From NCBI GenBank assembly GCA_944363655.1, contig CALVUU010000127.1, positions 1-28,434 of the forward strand: 28,434 nucleotides of DNA, written 5' to 3'. The position numbers were made by a program, and so were the translations under genes. Shown here piece after piece: positions 1-6,911 of the stretch (positions are counted from its first letter, which is position 1; the number at the start of each line of letters is the position of its first letter). The notes under the pieces are model-generated. The model saw nothing but the letters and a program-made list of their open reading frames with translations. It searched no databases and was not told the origin of the DNA. Source of the DNA: an uncultured Bacilli bacterium (GTDB lineage Bacteria; Bacillota_I; Bacilli_A; RF39; UBA660).

Positions 1-53
1 AAGTGAGTTCATGAAACCCTTGCTTTTTAGATTTCATCGATTATGCTATGACT

Positions 54-78
54 ACAAACAAGGTTTACCTTTGTTTGT
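54..78. other. Strong hairpin in the left-edge non-coding region
   Basis: An inverted repeat: ACAAACAAGGT at 54-64 pairs with ACCTTTGTTTGT at 67-78, with one bulged T and a tiny loop. It lies about 45 bases beyond the ylbE stop. No T-run follows on either strand, so it is not a convincing terminator. It may belong to a structured RNA whose remainder is outside the window. Strand cannot be decided. Confidence 0.4.
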
Positions 79-123
79 TATCCACATTATAAATCGGTAT
101 CATTTTAACTAATGTTTAACATA

Positions 124-345
124 TTATTTCAAAACATTTAACACAGAACTTATCAAATCAATATTTTCTACTACATTATTAATTTTATCTGTTACACGTT
201 CTTTATACAATGTTTTCATATTTTCTGTAAAAGTCTTAAAATCTAAAGTTCCCCGATTAAAATCTTTAATATAATAAGCATTTTCTTTAAGGTGCATATA
301 TTCTTTTTGATTATTACGAAAAGCTATTTGTAAATGTAGTTGCAT
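124..345 (-). CDS. ylbE: YlbE-like protein
   Basis: A 73-aa protein that resembles the YlbE-like family (PF14003). The family shape is visible as an aromatic/charged start (HLKENAYYIKDFNRG), a central F-x-x-x-x-K-x-x-Y block and a hydrophobic C-terminal helix ending SVLNVLK. The molecular function of YlbE is unknown to me. Its ATG overlaps the TAA of the upstream ylbD-like gene by one base (TAATG), so the two are probably translationally coupled. The adjacent ylbD-ylbE order is the same as in Bacillus subtilis, which supports the assignment more than sequence alone. No recognisable terminator follows the TAA. Confidence 0.65.
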   Translation of the reverse strand: MQLHLQIAFRNNQKEYMHLKENAYYIKDFNRGTLDFKTFTENMKTLYKERVTDKINNVVENIDLISSVLNVLK

Positions 346-707
346 TAATCCTCAAAAAATTTATTAAGTGGTCTTGGAGCAACAGGACCTTTATTTAAAT
401 TACTACTTATATTCTGTGGATTCTTCTTGGTTAAATCTTGAACAAAATCAATAGCTTTTTGCGCCGTATTGATATGACTTTTAATGGAATTAACATCGAC
501 ATTTTTAACCATATTAGTTATTTTATTAATACTATCAGTTACATTATTTCGATCACTATTCAAAATATATTTATTCCATACATTTTCATCTTCCCCATAT
601 AAGTCATATAACTCATAGAATTTTTGCCAAGTCATTTCTCCACTTTGCACATATTTAATAAGTTCCGGTTTAGTTCTAACAAAATTTTTAAATGCTTCAT
701 TTTTCAT
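345..707 (-). CDS. ylbD: YlbD-like putative coat protein
   Basis: A 120-aa protein resembling the YlbD_coat family (PF14071). The N-terminal signature is clear: FKNFVRTKPELIKYVQSGEM followed by TWQKFYELYDLYGED, the family's 'F..FV...P.L...V..G..TWQ..YE.W.LLGE' pattern. The C-terminal half (about 60-120) is a less conserved amphipathic region ending in a Pro-rich tail, RPLNKFFED. In Bacillus the family is annotated as a putative spore coat protein, without a defined activity. Whether this organism sporulates cannot be judged here. Its Shine-Dalgarno-like GGGTGA (721-716) lies inside the parC terminator hairpin. It is followed immediately by ylbE. Confidence 0.7.
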   Translation of the reverse strand: MKNEAFKNFVRTKPELIKYVQSGEMTWQKFYELYDLYGEDENVWNKYILNSDRNNVTDSINKITNMVKNVDVNSIKSHINTAQKAIDFVQDLTKKNPQNISSNLNKGPVAPRPLNKFFED

Positions 708-712
708 CTAAA

Positions 713-751
713 AAATCACCCATTAAATTTTATGAATTTAATGAGTGATTT
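713..751 (-). terminator. Terminator after parC, overlapping the ylbD ribosome binding site
   Basis: A long hairpin: 713-729 pairs with 735-751 over 17 positions with a single C/A mismatch and a 5-base loop. On the minus strand it is followed by six Ts (715-710), matching an intrinsic terminator for parE-parC. The ylbD Shine-Dalgarno GGGTGA is in the descending arm, so the stem could also mask ylbD translation. Confidence 0.65.
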
Positions 752-754
752 ATC

Positions 755-3250
755 CTAAATTTTAAAATCTTCTACAAATGAGGCAAAAGATAATTGTTCA
801 GTTTCTTTTTTTACTTCTTCTTTAATTTCAAAATTATCTTTATTGCTTCTATTTAATAAATCAACTTCTTGAGCTTTTATAGCCCAAAGACTAACATTTT
901 CTTTAAGTATATTACTTCCTGTACTAGCCATATCCATAATCGGAATTTCACTATTTTTTAATTCATTAACATCACTTTCAACTTTATATAAGTTAATATC
1001 TTTACTGTTGGTTAAATAAGCAAAATCTAATTTATAATCTTTAGTTTTCGCTTTTTTAAATAACATATTACCTTTCTTAGCCCTAGATATTAAAACTAAA
1101 TCAACAACTTTTAAACGTTTACCCGTTTTAAAGTTAGTAAATACATTCAAGTATTCATCTTCTTCTTTAATCGTACTAGCATAAATGACATAATCATTAC
1201 TCAAATTAATTCCCTTAACACCACTAGCCTTAGCTCCCACAACTGGTATTTCTGAAGTTTTAAATCTTAAGTAAAGTCCATTATGGGTAACAAACAAAGT
1301 ATCTTCTTTATATATACTTACATTTATAAGTTCATCATTTTCTTTTAATTTTATAGCCATCATTGGTTTAGAATACCTAGTTACTTCAAAATCACTAAGT
1401 AATACTTGTTTAGTTAAACCATTTTTAGTAAATAAAACGACACTTTTTTCTTTATCTTTTAAAATCATACTAGCAATAATTTTTTCATCTTCTTTAATTA
1501 CTACAGTATTACTTATATGTTTACCTAAATCTTTCCATTTACACTCTGGTAGTTTATGAACAGGTATATATAAATAATTTCCTAAGTTAGTAAATAAAAG
1601 TAATGTATCTTGGGTACTAACAAAATATTTACTTCTAACAAAGTCTCCCGGTTTAAGAGCTGTTTCTTCATCTGTTGCATTATAACTTTTTAAACTTACC
1701 TTTTTAACATAACCATCATTAGTAACAACAACTACTACTTTTTCATTTGGTATCATTTCTTTTAAATCTACCTTAATTTCCGTTATTTCATCTCTAATTT
1801 CTGTTTTTCTAGGTGTTGCATAATTTTTCTTAACTTCTCTTAGTTCACTTTTCATAACATTTTTTAATTTTACTTCATCATTTAATATTTCTTCACATTC
1901 TTTTATTAAGCTTTGATAACGCTTGCATTCTTCTTCCAGTGTTACAATATCCGTATTAGTTAAACGATAAAGTTGTAATGTTACTATTGCTTCTGCTTGT
2001 TCCGCTGTAAAACCATATTTTTCTACTAAATTGTTTTTAGCATCACCCTTATTTTTACTCGCTCTAATTGTCTTAATAACTTCATCAAGTATCGATATTG
2101 CTTTAATTAACCCTGTCACAATATGGTAATTTTTTTGATAATATGCTAAATCAAATTCTGTTCTTTTCGTAATAACTTCCCTTTGATGAGCAATATAAGC
2201 ATCTAATATTTCAAGTATTCCTAAAGTTTTTGGTGTTCTATTAACAATTGCTACGCAATTGTAGTTATATGATATTTGTAAATCAGTATTTTTAAGTAAA
2301 TATTTTAAAATTAAATCTTTATTAGCATTCGCTTTTAAATCAATTACTATTCTTAAACCTTCTCTATCCGTTTCATCTCTAACTTCCGCAATACCTTCTA
2401 TTTTTTTATCAATTCTAATACTTTCTATTTTAGAAACTAAATTTAATTTATTAACATCAAAAGGTATTTCCTTAATAATTATTTGTTCTTTGCCTTTTTC
2501 CTTTTTAAATTCATATTTACTTTGAACTATTACTTTACCTCGTCCAGTTTTAAAAGCATCTATGATACCTTGTTTACCACAAGCAATACCTCCGGTAGGA
2601 AAGTCTGGTCCTTTTACTATTTCTAAAATAGTATCTAAATAACAATTAGGTGAATCAATTCTCTTAATTGTTGCATCAATTATTTCTCCTAAGTTATGGG
2701 GAGGAATATTGGTAGCATATCCTGCCGATATACCATTAGTTCCATTTACAAGTAAATTAGGAAACCTTGCAGGTAATACAGTTGGTTCAAGTAACCGGTC
2801 ATCAAAGTTTGGAGACCAACTGACAGTATCTTTATCTAAATCTTTTAAAAGTTCACCACTAATGCGGGCAAGTCTTGCCTCCGTATAACGATATGCTGCT
2901 GGAGGATCTCCATCCATTGAACCATTATTACCATGGATATCAATTAAAATATGGTTTTGTTTCCACCACTGACTCATTCTTACCATGGCATCATATACTG
3001 ATGAATCTCCATGAGGATGATACTTACCTAATACATCTCCAACAGTTGTTGCACATTTTAAATAACCTTTATCCCAAGTATTACCATTTTTAAACATAGC
3101 ATATAATATTCTTCTTTGAACAGGTTTAAGACCATCCCTTACATCAGGAATGGCTCTATCTTGGATTATTTCTTTAGCATATTTAGCAAATCTATCACCC
3201 ATTATTTCTTCTAAAGAATAATCTTCAATTCTTTTTATTACATTTTCCAT
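755..3250 (-). CDS. parC: DNA topoisomerase IV subunit A (ParC)
   Basis: The 831-aa breakage-reunion subunit of topoisomerase IV, which with ParE decatenates replicated chromosomes and relaxes supercoils using ATP. The catalytic Tyr is Y122 in the AAYRYTEARL motif. The quinolone-determining segment reads KYHPHGDSSVYDAMVR, with Ser83 and Asp87 at the positions usually altered in resistant strains, so it looks wild type. The C-terminal half (about 490-800) carries beta-pinwheel repeats but no GyrA-box (QRRGGKG), which favours ParC over GyrA. Length fits the family. It starts 3 bases after the parE stop (TAATAGATG arrangement) and ends at the hairpin at 713-751, so parE-parC form one transcript. 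Confidence 0.95.
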   Translation of the reverse strand: MENVIKRIEDYSLEEIMGDRFAKYAKEIIQDRAIPDVRDGLKPVQRRILYAMFKNGNTWDKGYLKCATTVGDVLGKYHPHGDSSVYDAMVRMSQWWKQNHILIDIHGNNGSMDGDPPAAYRYTEARLARISGELLKDLDKDTVSWSPNFDDRLLEPTVLPARFPNLLVNGTNGISAGYATNIPPHNLGEIIDATIKRIDSPNCYLDTILEIVKGPDFPTGGIACGKQGIIDAFKTGRGKVIVQSKYEFKKEKGKEQIIIKEIPFDVNKLNLVSKIESIRIDKKIEGIAEVRDETDREGLRIVIDLKANANKDLILKYLLKNTDLQISYNYNCVAIVNRTPKTLGILEILDAYIAHQREVITKRTEFDLAYYQKNYHIVTGLIKAISILDEVIKTIRASKNKGDAKNNLVEKYGFTAEQAEAIVTLQLYRLTNTDIVTLEEECKRYQSLIKECEEILNDEVKLKNVMKSELREVKKNYATPRKTEIRDEITEIKVDLKEMIPNEKVVVVVTNDGYVKKVSLKSYNATDEETALKPGDFVRSKYFVSTQDTLLLFTNLGNYLYIPVHKLPECKWKDLGKHISNTVVIKEDEKIIASMILKDKEKSVVLFTKNGLTKQVLLSDFEVTRYSKPMMAIKLKENDELINVSIYKEDTLFVTHNGLYLRFKTSEIPVVGAKASGVKGINLSNDYVIYASTIKEEDEYLNVFTNFKTGKRLKVVDLVLISRAKKGNMLFKKAKTKDYKLDFAYLTNSKDINLYKVESDVNELKNSEIPIMDMASTGSNILKENVSLWAIKAQEVDLLNRSNKDNFEIKEEVKKETEQLSFASFVEDFKI

Positions 3251-3253
3251 CTA

Positions 3254-5161
3254 TTACACCGCCCTGTAATTATCTTCCATAGTAAATACTACATTTTCAT
3301 TAATCCATTCTTTTCTTGGTTCAACTTTATCTCCCATTAAAACATTAACCCGTTTTTCTGCTAATGCAGCATCAGTAATATTTACCCTTATTAAACTACG
3401 AGTATCTGGATTCATCGTCGTATCCCAAAGTTGATCAGGATTCATTTCCCCTAATCCTTTATAACGTTGAATCGAATACTTACCTGTATTTTCTCTTTTT
3501 ATTTCATCTAATTCTTCATCCGAATAAGCATAATATTTCTTCTTACCATAATCTAGTTTATAAAGCGGTGGCATGGCAATATAAAGCTTGCCAGCTTCAA
3601 TTAAACCCCGCATGTAACGATAAAAAAATGTCAGAAGTAATATTTGAATATGGGCACCATCGACATCGGCATCAGTCATAATAATTACTTTATCGTAATT
3701 AGAATCATTAACATCAAAGTCTTGTCCTACCCCCGCTCCAATCGTATAGATAAGCGTATTAATTTCTTCATTTTTCATAAGTTCTTCAACACTGGTCTTC
3801 TCACTATTAATTACTTTACCACGCAAAGGAAGTATCGCTTGGAACTTACGATCTCGTCCCCCTTTAGCAGATCCACCAGCTGAATCCCCTTCGACTAAAA
3901 AAAGTTCATTAACCTTCGGATTTTTACTACCTGCGGGAGCAAGTTTACTCGATAAATTTCTTTCCTGTTTATTTTTAGATTTGCCATTTCTCGCTTCTTC
4001 ACGCGCTTTCCGCGCCGCTTCTCTAGCAACTTTACTTTTTATAGCTTTATCTAAAATAGCAAGAGCCACTTCTTTATTTTCTTCCAAATAAAATTTAATT
4101 GCTTCATAAGTTATACTTTCTGTAACACTTCTTGCCTCAGGTGTCCCTAGTTTACCTTTAGTTTGCCCTTCAAATTGTAATAATTCCTCAGGAATACGTA
4201 AACTAATAACTGCCGATAAGCCTTCCCGAACATCTGCTCCATCTAGTGTACCATCCTTAGCTTTAAATATATTATTATTTTTAGCATAATCATTAAATGC
4301 TTTAGTTATACCCGTTTTAAAACCAACTTCATGAGTACCCCCATCACTAGTTTTAACGTTATTAACAAATGATAAAATATTTTCATTATAAGTATCGGTA
4401 TATTGCATAGCCACATTTACTTCAATTTTACTTTTTGTATTACTAAAATTTATTACTTTATGTAAAGTATTTTTTCCTTCATTCATATACTCTACAAAAC
4501 TAATAAGTCCATTTTCATAATGAAATTTAGCTTGTTTTTTATCTTCTTCATCAATCACTTCAACAGTAAGACCACTTAAAAGAAAGGCACTTTCTTGCAT
4601 TCTCTCAACAATTGTCGTATAAGAAAATTGATTATTTTTAAAAATACTTGGATCGGGCAAAAACTTAACTATTGTCCCTGTTTTTGTACTCTTACCTACT
4701 GTTTTAAGTGGAGATTTTACATGTCCGCCATTTTCAAACTCAATCATTGAAATTAAACCATCACGATAAATTACAACTTGCATGTATTTACTTAAAGCAT
4801 TTACAACACTTGCTCCAACTCCGTGAAGCCCTCCGCTCACTTTGTAGCCGGCTTCACTAAATTTACCACCAGCGTGTAAAATTGTATAAATAACCTCCGG
4901 AGTACTTTTCCCTGATTCATGCATGCCAATCGGAACACCTCGTCCATTATCAGCAACTGTTATACTACCATCTTTATTAATTATAACTTTAATATAATTA
5001 CCATAACCATTGATAACTTCATCAATAGAATTATCCACAATTTCCCAAACAAGATGGTGAAGCCCCCTTTTATCAGTAGACCCTATATACATACCAGGTC
5101 TTTTACGTACCGCTTCAAGACCTTCTAAAATTTTTATCGATGTTTCATCATATCTTGTCAT
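3254..5161 (-). CDS. parE: DNA topoisomerase IV subunit B (ParE)
   Basis: The 635-aa ATPase subunit of topoisomerase IV. The GHKL ATP site is seen at N44 (VDNSIDE), DNGRGVPIG (71-79) and GGLHGVGASVVNALS (110-124). The Toprim domain has E424 in EGDSAGGSAKGGRDR and the metal-binding DADVDG at 497-502. Length matches ParE and is too short for Gram-negative-type GyrB. The ATG at 5161 is preferred because GGTGA sits 6 bases upstream; in-frame TTG/GTG codons at 5173/5170 would extend it by 4 residues. A promoter lies directly upstream and parC directly downstream, with no other gene in the unit. Confidence 0.95.
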   Translation of the reverse strand: MTRYDETSIKILEGLEAVRKRPGMYIGSTDKRGLHHLVWEIVDNSIDEVINGYGNYIKVIINKDGSITVADNGRGVPIGMHESGKSTPEVIYTILHAGGKFSEAGYKVSGGLHGVGASVVNALSKYMQVVIYRDGLISMIEFENGGHVKSPLKTVGKSTKTGTIVKFLPDPSIFKNNQFSYTTIVERMQESAFLLSGLTVEVIDEEDKKQAKFHYENGLISFVEYMNEGKNTLHKVINFSNTKSKIEVNVAMQYTDTYNENILSFVNNVKTSDGGTHEVGFKTGITKAFNDYAKNNNIFKAKDGTLDGADVREGLSAVISLRIPEELLQFEGQTKGKLGTPEARSVTESITYEAIKFYLEENKEVALAILDKAIKSKVAREAARKAREEARNGKSKNKQERNLSSKLAPAGSKNPKVNELFLVEGDSAGGSAKGGRDRKFQAILPLRGKVINSEKTSVEELMKNEEINTLIYTIGAGVGQDFDVNDSNYDKVIIMTDADVDGAHIQILLLTFFYRYMRGLIEAGKLYIAMPPLYKLDYGKKKYYAYSDEELDEIKRENTGKYSIQRYKGLGEMNPDQLWDTTMNPDTRSLIRVNITDAALAEKRVNVLMGDKVEPRKEWINENVVFTMEDNYRAV

Positions 5162-5177
5162 TTTATTCACCAAACCA

Positions 5178-5207
5178 ATTATAACAATAAATTTGCGCTA
5201 AAATCAA
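5178..5207 (-). promoter_or_regulatory. Promoter of parE-parC
   Basis: Minus-strand -35 TTGATT (5207-5202), 18-base spacer and -10 TATAAT (5183-5178), with a TG one base before the -10 (extended form). The start codon is only 16 bases below the -10, so the leader would be about ten bases long. Confidence 0.6.
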
Positions 5208-5240
5208 CAATTTATCATGCATTTACTACAAATTTCAAAG

Positions 5241-5272
5241 AAAAAAATAAAAAGCCAACCAATTAGTTGACT
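5241..5272 (-). terminator. Intrinsic terminator after the acidic membrane protein
   Basis: On the minus strand AGTCAAC pairs with GTTGGCT (loop TAATTG), followed by TTTTTATTTTTTT. The first stem bases are the last two of the TAG stop codon, so the stop lies in the hairpin. Confidence 0.75.
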
Positions 5273-6080
5273 ATTTAATATTATAAGTCTCACCACTTAT
5301 ATCATCAATCTTAAATGTTTTAACATCTTCTTTCGCTTCTTCCTTTTTTGCTTCACTTTTTAATGTTGGAAGTTCAATTTCCTCTTCATCATCTTCAATA
5401 GAAAATAAACTTACTTTTGCTTTTTCTTCTTTATTTTCTACCACCGATTTAACCTCTTCCATCTTTGGTTCTTCTTTTTTTACAAACACCGAACTAAACA
5501 CTTGTGGTCCAGCCTTATATGGCTTTTTTTCTTCCTTTTTAACCTCCGGAATTTCAATACTATCAAATTCTTTTTTAATATTATCTAATTCTCCAAGATC
5601 TTTTTCCAAATCAATATCATCAAATTGCATTTCATCTAACTCTTTAATATTAATTGGTTTACTTTCTTCTTCAACATCCACTTCTCTTTTACGTGGTGGT
5701 ACTTCTTCACTATTTACTTCTTCATTTTCTTGTACTTCAACTTTACTAGGTTTAAAAGTAGTTATATCTATTTCTTCAGTATCATTACTTTCCTTAATTA
5801 TTGGCATAACTAAAGTATCATCAAATATAGATTTACTCTCTTCTTTAGGTTCTACCTTTTCTTCCTCTTTTGGTTCTACTTCTAATTTTACTTCTTCTTT
5901 TTTCTCTTCCTTAAAAGCATCCACATCTATCTTTTGTAACCTTTTAGTTTCTTCTAACTTTTGATCTCTTTTTCCAAATATAAGAACTAATACAAATAAA
6001 ATAATTAATATAACTAAAGCAATAGTTAAATATAATACAAAATTATCATTTTGATATAGTTCATATATGAAATCCATCAT
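5271..6080 (-). CDS. Acidic single-pass membrane protein, function unknown
   Basis: A 269-aa protein that I do not assign to a family. Residues about 15-36 form one very hydrophobic segment (YLTIALVILIILFVLVLIFG) followed by positive KRDQK, predicting an N-out anchor with a cytoplasmic tail by the positive-inside rule. The remaining 230 residues are extremely rich in Glu and Lys (runs such as EEKKEEVKLEVEPKEEEKV), likely disordered, with scattered short hydrophobic patches and an ordered-looking end (FKIDDISGETYNIK). The chosen ATG (6080) has AGAGG 9 bases upstream; the ATG at 6086 would leave only 3 bases. It precedes parE but has its own terminator. The anchor-plus-charged-tail design recalls scaffold proteins of division or secretion, but this is only analogy. 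Confidence 0.75.
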   Translation of the reverse strand: MMDFIYELYQNDNFVLYLTIALVILIILFVLVLIFGKRDQKLEETKRLQKIDVDAFKEEKKEEVKLEVEPKEEEKVEPKEESKSIFDDTLVMPIIKESNDTEEIDITTFKPSKVEVQENEEVNSEEVPPRKREVDVEEESKPINIKELDEMQFDDIDLEKDLGELDNIKKEFDSIEIPEVKKEEKKPYKAGPQVFSSVFVKKEEPKMEEVKSVVENKEEKAKVSLFSIEDDEEEIELPTLKSEAKKEEAKEDVKTFKIDDISGETYNIK

Positions 6081-6165
6081 TTTCATACACCTCTTTATTC
6101 TATATTTCAATATTACCAAAATATGCCTAAAATGTAAATATTTTTATATAAAATTTTACATTTTT

Positions 6166-6192
6166 TGAAAAAAAGTAATCCAATGGATTACT
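6166..6192 (-). terminator. Intrinsic terminator of yneF
   Basis: A perfect 8-bp stem, AGTAATCC (6174-6181) with GGATTACT (6185-6192) and a 3-base loop, then a T-run on the minus strand. The yneF TAA (6190-6188) is inside the stem. Confidence 0.8.
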
Positions 6193-6397
6193 TATAACGA
6201 TTCATTTGTTGCATTACTTGACGAACTTGTTTCTGACTTGGTTTTCTTCCCATACTACTCATCATTGCCTCAATCATCTTTTCATTAATCGGAGGATTTT
6301 TTTCCAGTTGTTTCTTCATCATAAAACGTGCGATTAAAAAACCTATAACCAAGCCAATTATTAAACCAATTACCAAGTATAGTATTAATTGTAACAT
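6188..6397 (-). CDS. yneF: YneF family (UPF0154) small membrane protein
   Basis: A 69-aa protein with the full hallmarks of the YneF/UPF0154 family: an N-terminal membrane helix with glycines (residues about 3-25, LILYLVIGLIIGLVIGFLIA), then RFMMKKQLEKNPPINEKMI and a Met-rich C-terminus, AMMSSMGRKPSQKQVRQVMQ. The function of the family is not known; it is widespread in Bacillota and Mollicutes. The start is supported by GGAGG 5 bases upstream of the ATG. It lies downstream of tkt and the sirA-like gene exactly as in Bacillus subtilis, and ends in its own terminator. Confidence 0.93.
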   Translation of the reverse strand: MLQLILYLVIGLIIGLVIGFLIARFMMKKQLEKNPPINEKMIEAMMSSMGRKPSQKQVRQVMQQMNRYK

Positions 6398-6448
6398 AAC
6401 TACCTCCTTTATATGAATATTTTACTATAAAAATTATTTTTTAACAAC

Positions 6449-6874
6449 TTATAATCGCACTAGTTCTTCTAACCAAAAATAATCTTTATTTTCAAAATCG
6501 CAAGCAAATAGTTCATTTAAAGGTAAAAATTTGCGAATATTTTTATTAATTATATTAGTCTTCATTAAAATATGGCAATTTTTCACCTGAATAACCGTTT
6601 CTTCTTTACGATACTTATTAATTATTTTATGGTTATCGCCAATTTTCATATAAAAATCATTATCTTTATTCTTTTCATATATAAGCCGATTGTACTTTAA
6701 TTTATCGATTGGTACTATTATTTGATCAAGTAAATCTTTACCGTAACCAATACTAGCCTTATCAAGCAAATATATCCCTTCTAAAGATTTGAATAAATTA
6801 TAGGGACTTTCTTTCATTAACAAAGTCATCTCCCTATTAATTCTAAAAATATAAAATGTCCTCAATTTCATCAC
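6449..6874 (-). CDS. sirA: SirA-like protein (YneE family)
   Basis: A protein of about 140 aa resembling SirA/YneE (PF10747). In Bacillus subtilis SirA is made at sporulation onset and binds DnaA domain I to block replication initiation. Support comes from the N-terminal RTFYIFRINRE strand, the mid-protein PIDKLKYNRLIYEKNK and the C-terminal motif FACDFENKDYFWLEEL, which parallels the family's 'FLAVDF...YGWL' ending. Position is the stronger argument: it sits between tkt and yneF, as yneE does in Bacillus. The start is uncertain: GTG at 6874 or ATG at 6871, neither with a strong ribosome site. If the organism does not sporulate, the protein may have a vegetative role on DnaA. Confidence 0.6.
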   Translation of the reverse strand: MMKLRTFYIFRINREMTLLMKESPYNLFKSLEGIYLLDKASIGYGKDLLDQIIVPIDKLKYNRLIYEKNKDNDFYMKIGDNHKIINKYRKEETVIQVKNCHILMKTNIINKNIRKFLPLNELFACDFENKDYFWLEELVRL

Positions 6875-6911
6875 CCAATAATAGGATAACAGATTGAAGA
6901 CGATTAATTTG

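Noticed and set aside
6130..6166. AT-only hairpin upstream of the acidic membrane protein gene
   Set aside because: AAAATGTAAA pairs with TTTACATTTT, but the stem is almost all A/T with a long loop, and a clear terminator for yneF lies next to it. Likely composition-driven.
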